From assembly GCA_947561585.1 (NCBI GenBank), contig CANNZV010000439.1, positions 186,001-250,000 on the forward strand: DNA of 64,000 nt, given 5' to 3'. Position numbers and translations under genes: made by a program. Of the stretch, positions 57,986-64,000 are shown in pieces. Numbering within the stretch: the stretch's first letter is position 1; each line of letters begins with the position of its first letter. Below the pieces are notes generated by a model. The model searched no databases. It had not been told where the DNA came from and worked only from the letters and a program-made list of their open reading frames with translations. Origin of the DNA: Caprella mutica. Taxonomy: Eukaryota; Arthropoda; Malacostraca; Amphipoda; Caprellidae.

Positions 57986-58984
57986 GATTCATCGGTAAAC
58001 TTGTTGCACCGTTCAAAGTTAGAGTTGCGTAATTAGTTTTGCACTCAAGGATGTGGAAGAAAAAACTACCCTAAAGCCACAGAGTTTTGTTAAGAGTTAC
58101 TGAATCAGAGTCCTAAAATGTAGGGGTTATAACTTATATCATAATTGCAGTTATTATTCAAAGAAATTTATATATGAACAATAATATACTTAGATCATGT
58201 ATTAATATATAAGAACTTCTTGAAAGATTTCCTTCCTCTTGCTCTTAATGTAATAATATCATCTTTAAGTTTACGTTAGATATAACTTAAAAATTAGAGT
58301 GTGACTTCTTTATTTCATTGTGGTATTGTGCTAAGGTCAAATATCAATCACCTTTTAACTGAGAAGGTGTCAGCGGTGTACTAACCAGGGAGTGCCAATA
58401 TTTACACGCTATTATGGTGGGCTTATCATGCCCTTATCCCTATAAAGTTAAGAGTGATTTATGGGTCCCATGGCACTATAAATAACCCGTCACACTACAA
58501 TGGCCAATAAAAAAGGCCTTTTTCTTGTGTCACATTAATGGCATTTGTTGGACGGATGGAAGAACATTATCGGGGCAAAGAATCATGAAGAAAATTAACC
58601 CAGTCAAGAAAATAGAGTTGCTACAGCTGTTAAGAGAATGGACTTGAAGTTACATACACTATGAAAAAGTTGGTGCAAGAAGAAATAAATAATAGAGAGT
58701 ATTTATATTTTTCAAGTATTTCCATCAAAATATACATTCAAGATAATCTCATTAACTTCAAAACAATGGAGTTTATTGTTTGCAGGTAACAATAGATTGT
58801 TTACAAAAAAATATACAAAGACTTGGAAAGAAAAACAAAAAATGTGAATATTCTTTGTAGAATCTTCTATGGACATTCGAACGAATAGATAACATGATAT
58901 TATTATGTGGATTATTTCTTTAACGTCACAAAATAATTTATAAATTTTTGTGTCGCTAAATTTTTTGAAAGAGTAATGTATTTA

Positions 58985-59160
58985 TTGAAGTTCCTTTTAA
59001 GACGCGTATATGCAAAGCAATGCATTTATTGGTGTTCTTAAGACGCTAAAATGCAAAGCAATGCATTTATTGGTGTTCTTAAGACGCTAAAATGCAAAGC
59101 AATGCATTTATTGGTGTTCTTAAGACGCTAAAATTCAAAGCAATGCATTTATTGGTGTTT
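58985..59160. repeat. 40-bp tandem repeat
   Basis: Four copies of gcaaagcaatgcatttattg gtgttcttaagacgctaaaat. The first copy differs (ccttttaagacgcgtatatg). Confidence 0.92.
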
Positions 59161-62100
59161 CAATTGATTAGTCGAAGTCGAATCCATTTCCTCTGTTTGG
59201 AAGCCTCAGAAAATCAATTTACAATAGGAAATTAGAGCCCCGTAATGCACAGTCAATTCTAAGATTTTACCTTCGTTATCTCTAGAGGCAATAGCCATGC
59301 AAAGGACTGTACTCAGGCAAATTCAATGTTTCCAGCCGAAAACAATTGAAAACACGAAATGATTTGAATTGAACAAATAAAATAGAAGTGACAAAAGCTC
59401 TTAGGAGTTAGAATGGAATAAATAATTAATACAATAAAAATTATTGAACTAAAGTGGTGGGAAATGATCTTCATTTATGAAATGAGATTCAATTTATTTA
59501 GAGTGTTTTCAGTACAATTCATTATCTGAAAATGTGAGAAATATACCTTAATGAAGAGGGAAATTATTTAGGAATTTCCTTTTACCGACATTATTAAATA
59601 ATATCAATCATTGCATTGTCTAATATTTTTCTGTTTCATATTTAGAAGGCCATATAAAAATAAATCATTATGATACTATTGAGTGCTATTCAATTACTGC
59701 TATCTGAATTATATTTAAATGATTCAAATTGTGCATATACAAGTGAATTCTAAATTCGACAATATTAACAAGTAAATTCCTCATTCGTTTATTGTTTGGA
59801 TTTCAAAACAATTATTATTTCGGTCTCTGTTTCTCCTTGAATTTATATCACTTCATTGTATTTACACTGCACAATTAGCAATGTACTCTATTTGCATTGT
59901 ATTAGATAGATGTTTATGGCAATTTTAATTGGCTTATAATGATTAGATATAAAATATATATAAGCATTTCCCAACATGCGATCTCTTCATTTATCTGTTG
60001 AAGTCTTATCTCTTCTAAATAAGAATCACCTCTAACTCTGTTCACAAGATCTGTTCTTACGGCAGCAGACTAAATACTCTTGAAAGGCTGCGTCAGCAAT
60101 TTTCCTCTCAATCTTGTTTGCACTTTTTGGAGGAAGAAGAAAAATATTTTTATCACCTGTTTTCCGTGTGAAGAGCAGTTAAGCCCATTGAGTGTACTGG
60201 CCCTTTACCCCTCACTGTGCCTTCATTGGTCCTCTACTTGCAGTACTCATTTGGCCCTATTATGAACTATAGCAACATCTACCCTTTATGACACGCAAAG
60301 TAAATTAAGGGCAGCTGAAGGTCTTGAAGTTTACCCATAAGAGAGTATACTCTCTTTTGGATGAGGAGTCATTCGGAAACTTTCTAGCAAATGAAAGCTA
60401 TTTTAAGTTTAAATCGTTATTAAATAATAATTCAATAAATTCAAGTTAAGACTAATACTTTCATTACATTAAGTATGATTATCCTAAAATCTAATATTCA
60501 TCCAAACAACATTAATTAATAAAGAAAATCATTCTATTATAATAATAATCAGTAAAATATTTTCCATTCTTCTCCTTCCCTTCACTTCAGTTTAACAATG
60601 ACGAGGCAAGAATACAATGAAGACAATATGATGAAAGGAACCTGCACAAATTTTAAAGTCTCGCATAGAACAAGGAAAACAGTCCAAACAGAGTTCCTAG
60701 GCATCCATTAATCAATCCATAAGCATCATTTATTCATAAACTCCAGCCAACGTTGCGTTATCATAGTTAAATAATTTATGAGGTAAATTATTCCATGCTG
60801 ACAACATACGATTATAAAGTTATGAAATGAAGAGTTGTAAGAGTTCTTAAAGTTTTGGTAACCATCAGCACTTTGTCGGTAGCCTATTCATGCATCAATG
60901 TACCTATTTGTAGTCCTAGGTACAGGTATGAAAACTTATTCATACCTGTATACGTAAGGGTATACAAACCTATCTGAACATTTCATACCTGCACATATAT
61001 GAAAAATAATAATAAAATCTGCATTCCACATAAGAATGTACCAAATCATAACTCCATCCACCAAATTAAAGTATATTAACTACGTAAGTTCGTTCGAGTC
61101 AGAATTCCAAAAGTTTGAATTAACTTCTCAGAACATTTGAATTAACTCGTCCATTTGATGACACCGATTGCTTGGAGCAGAAAATGAAGGCACAGAAAAT
61201 CCTCCTTTAAAATTTCATTTCGATCAAGAGTAGAGTTTCTTCTACAAAGTGAGTGCTTTTCCATCTCACAGCTCAGGCTCCGCCTCAATTAAATGAATAA
61301 AAGTTGATTTCTAGGCTATTTTGCTCGTGATAAAATGGAACGCTTTTACTTTGTACCTTTTTAAAATTTAATAATCTCAGGCAAATTAATTTATAAAACA
61401 AATATTAGGTATTATTTGAAGAAGTCTATTTGGAAATTAGTTTAAAATCCTCCAATTGAGAGCATGCAACTAAGTACAACTTAAACCTTTAGGGGAAAAT
61501 CCTAACTCTAATTGGATTAAGTTCAATAACTTTGTGAAAAAATAGCCAAAGTTGAACACTCCTCTCTACAGACTGATGGAGTAAGTTGGTCTGAAGTTAG
61601 AATTCTTTCGGGCCCTAAACACCGGAAGCTTTGAAAACTTCTAGCAAAGAGATGCATAATTTTAGGTAATTGTGACCACTTTCTAGATTAGGGTCCTTAT
61701 GCTCCAATGGCGGACATTTATAAGATCTACAAATTGGTTTAGTGAAAACAGAAATAATTCTAATAACTGCGTGCTTATAATAGGTTCCTATGTGTTTAAA
61801 TATATAACATATACTCTTCTGAATTTAATACAAGCTAGACAGACAGTCAGTCACAACAGTAATTCTGCATAGATGAGAAACAACTCTGTTTGATCGTTCT
61901 ATTAATTACCTCTATTTACGATTTAATATGTTGCCATCTCTATGACAACATCAATAGATTCCTCCACTATTATTTCTTATAGCATTTATATATCGTTGTC
62001 AATGCATGGGACATTTGAAAGCATTTATATAGCGTGATAATTCTTTGAATGGTATATATTTAAGTAAATTATTACAATTTTACTTATATTTATATTATTT

Positions 62101-62217
62101 AGAAAATATATAATTATGATAGATAAAATGTCACTTAGTTTATACATTTATACAAGACAGCAAATCCTGAATTTACATACTATGAAACAATTAGTACTCT
62201 GCTCATTCAAAAATACG

Positions 62218-62302
62218 GTTCTAGATCAATTCCCACACAGAAAATTCCAACACGGAAAGTTTCACCAGGAAAATTCCATCGCTGGAAAATTCCACAACGT
62301 AA
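62218..62302. repeat. Dispersed ggaaattccacc element, copy 2
   Basis: The stretch ttctagatcaattcccacac, then gaaaattccaacacggaaag, then tcgctggaaaattccacaac is co-linear with 50824-50908, about 75 percent identical by eye. Confidence 0.6.
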
Positions 62303-64000
62303 TATTTATTTGTTTGTTAGTTCTGAAACTAAAAGTATAGGTTATAATCGTCACTCATAGTGATAACATACATTGTATATACATAACTTGAGGTTGCAAT
62401 CGAATAACTTAACTTTCCTTTCTGACTGTTTTTCCCAGTCCCTTCTATTTAATCTATTTTTAACGTCAACGATATGGCCTTCGGTTCCACAGCAGACGTT
62501 AAAACCCTACTAAAATTGAATTAATAGATTTAATGCAAGTAGCTTATTTCTAGAGGATGAATGTTGTCGGCAGTAGCTATAAGCAAATAAAATTAATACT
62601 TTTTCGGTATCAATCCTTCGGTATCAACTTACTCATTTAAAACACTTGTGTACCATGTATATTTTTTTAAATGGATATTATACGTATTTCATTTGGTTTT
62701 ACATAGAATTATTGTAAATTTCATGAGGTTAACATAATGTTCAAAGTAAGGTATTCGGCATGATGCTAATAATGTGTTAAATTTAATTATACATATGATA
62801 AATATTTTTTATAAGGGAAACGGTAAATTACTTGAAAAACAATTGCTCGAATGAACAATCGCTCAGATAATGAACAAAATATAAAATACAGTTATTATCA
62901 ATAACTAATTAGAAACAAGGACGGAGATGCTCCATTTCATAATAAACTGACTTTCAACTATTGATCGAATATGAACATTTACCCGAATGATTAATTGCTA
63001 AAATAATCAAATTTCTAATAATCAATTGCTTAATCTAGAAGAAGAGGAAGGGACAACAAGACTGCTAAAATGGGAATACTTAAAAAGAAAGTGGAACGAA
63101 TATCATAGTTTATACTAAATGTATCAGGAATCGGCTGTTCCCCTAGCCATAGTTGCTAAAACCTAACAACCCTAACCTCTCGTAGGAGCCTACAGGAGTG
63201 ATTGACTCACGAAAAAACTAAAATTGTAGTACCCAAAATTGCTGCAGTAATTTCTTTTCTAGAAAATAAAAACAGGAAGAGTAAATAAGGTTTGAAAATA
63301 GTAACACAATCATTAATAGTAAATAGCGATTAAAAAACTGATATAAGGTTATTAATAATAACTAATTAGAAAGATGGACGGTTAGGTGAAGCTAATCGAA
63401 GTTATTTCACTTTATGATTAACTGACTTTTATTAATTCAAACACTGTGACAAATTGCTCATTGTAGCAATTGTGTTTCGGGCAATTTAGCTAGAGCCTTT
63501 TATAAGTATGGTTATGCGAGTAAGATTACATGTGGAAATGATGATGTCACTTAAATATGTGAACAGTCTCTATTTCATATGCTCTTACGATATTGTTTCA
63601 AAATGAAATAACTACATATGTTACTTATGTGTTCTTATGATTAATGATTAATGATGATTAATTTAATGTGGATAACATATATCTATTTATACTGTACTGC
63701 CACATAATAACCATCAAACCACATGGTAAACATGTGAATGCAATGTGCAATTGTTAGCAAAGATATTTCAACAAGTTATTAGATGAACTAAAATGAATTA
63801 TTCTAATAAATTATAAGATAAAGAGCTCATATAAATACAAATATGGTAGTCAACTTACGCCAGTTTGTCACTCCTTCTTCCTGATGATGTATAGACATCT
63901 TTCTACTCGAAAGCTTGAAGCCTAAAAATGCCTTCAACGCTGAGTTTTTTAATAACCCTCCTGATATTAACTCATACTTTATAGTATACTGGATCGCTAA

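Larger units (their letters stand above)
57990..64000. other. Upstream intron or flank, mainly AT-rich
   Basis: No gene was recognised. It contains the 40-bp repeat, the second dispersed-repeat copy (62218), more complex unique sequence at 58330-58600 and 60000-60350, and loose caattgctcgaatgaacaat words at 62830-63030. The first exon and promoter of the unc-13-4B-like gene could lie here unseen or beyond the window. Confidence 0.45.

Overview
The window looks like an AT-rich arthropod nuclear genome, most likely an insect and tentatively a planthopper-like hemipteran. Three things point there: very large introns, decayed Tc1/mariner elements and MITEs, and a very high load of intronic minisatellites. 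There is no prokaryotic gene organisation, CRISPR array or operon.

The only cellular gene I can support lies on the minus strand and is split over most of the window. Reading from high to low coordinates, the exons are 46217-46046, 29922-29761, 26572-26506, an additional exon 14381-13992, 9481-9357 and 7711-7617. Each has an AG acceptor and a GT donor, and the reading phases agree at every junction. The joined product reads '...VREEK-SPILVLNLIVVEAEG..KDPNG-FSDPYCMLGIQP...'. This matches the N-terminal helical region and first C2 domain of the Munc13-4 / BAIAP3 family (insect unc-13-4B, staccato in Drosophila), which primes vesicle exocytosis. The first exon(s), and everything after about the first third of the C2 domain, lie outside the window. 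The main biological surprise is that two different exons in identical acceptor phase (14381-13992 and 9481-9357) both encode the G-[FY]-S-D-P-Y-C-M loop of the C2 domain. One intron therefore splits calcium-binding loop 1 and offers two alternative continuations.

The rest is intron or flank. Position 1-7.6 kb holds a decayed mariner element (653-1918), a GC-richer foldback element (about 3020-4300) and AT-rich intron. Position 9.5-13 kb holds a second dead mariner (11172-12302) split by a palindromic MITE. Position 13-23 kb holds a 32-bp satellite abutting the extra exon, a dead LINE reverse transcriptase, and several minisatellites, including a 33-bp array that stays open as a false 378-codon ORF. 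Position 24-33 kb holds MITEs and a third dead transposase.

Position 33.6-38.3 kb is almost entirely repeat. It contains a 2.7-kb composite element (33666-36411) with long terminal inverted repeats and an internal 20/41-bp satellite, followed by further arrays. Position 41-49 kb holds four more large arrays, one of them (46222-47780) ending at the 3' splice site of the first visible exon. Position 50-64 kb is mostly unique AT-rich DNA with one large array (57345-57990), some small repeats, and a few more complex blocks that could be conserved non-coding DNA.

Exons were called by eye from splice consensus, frame continuity and remembered family motifs. Repeat boundaries and copy numbers are approximate.
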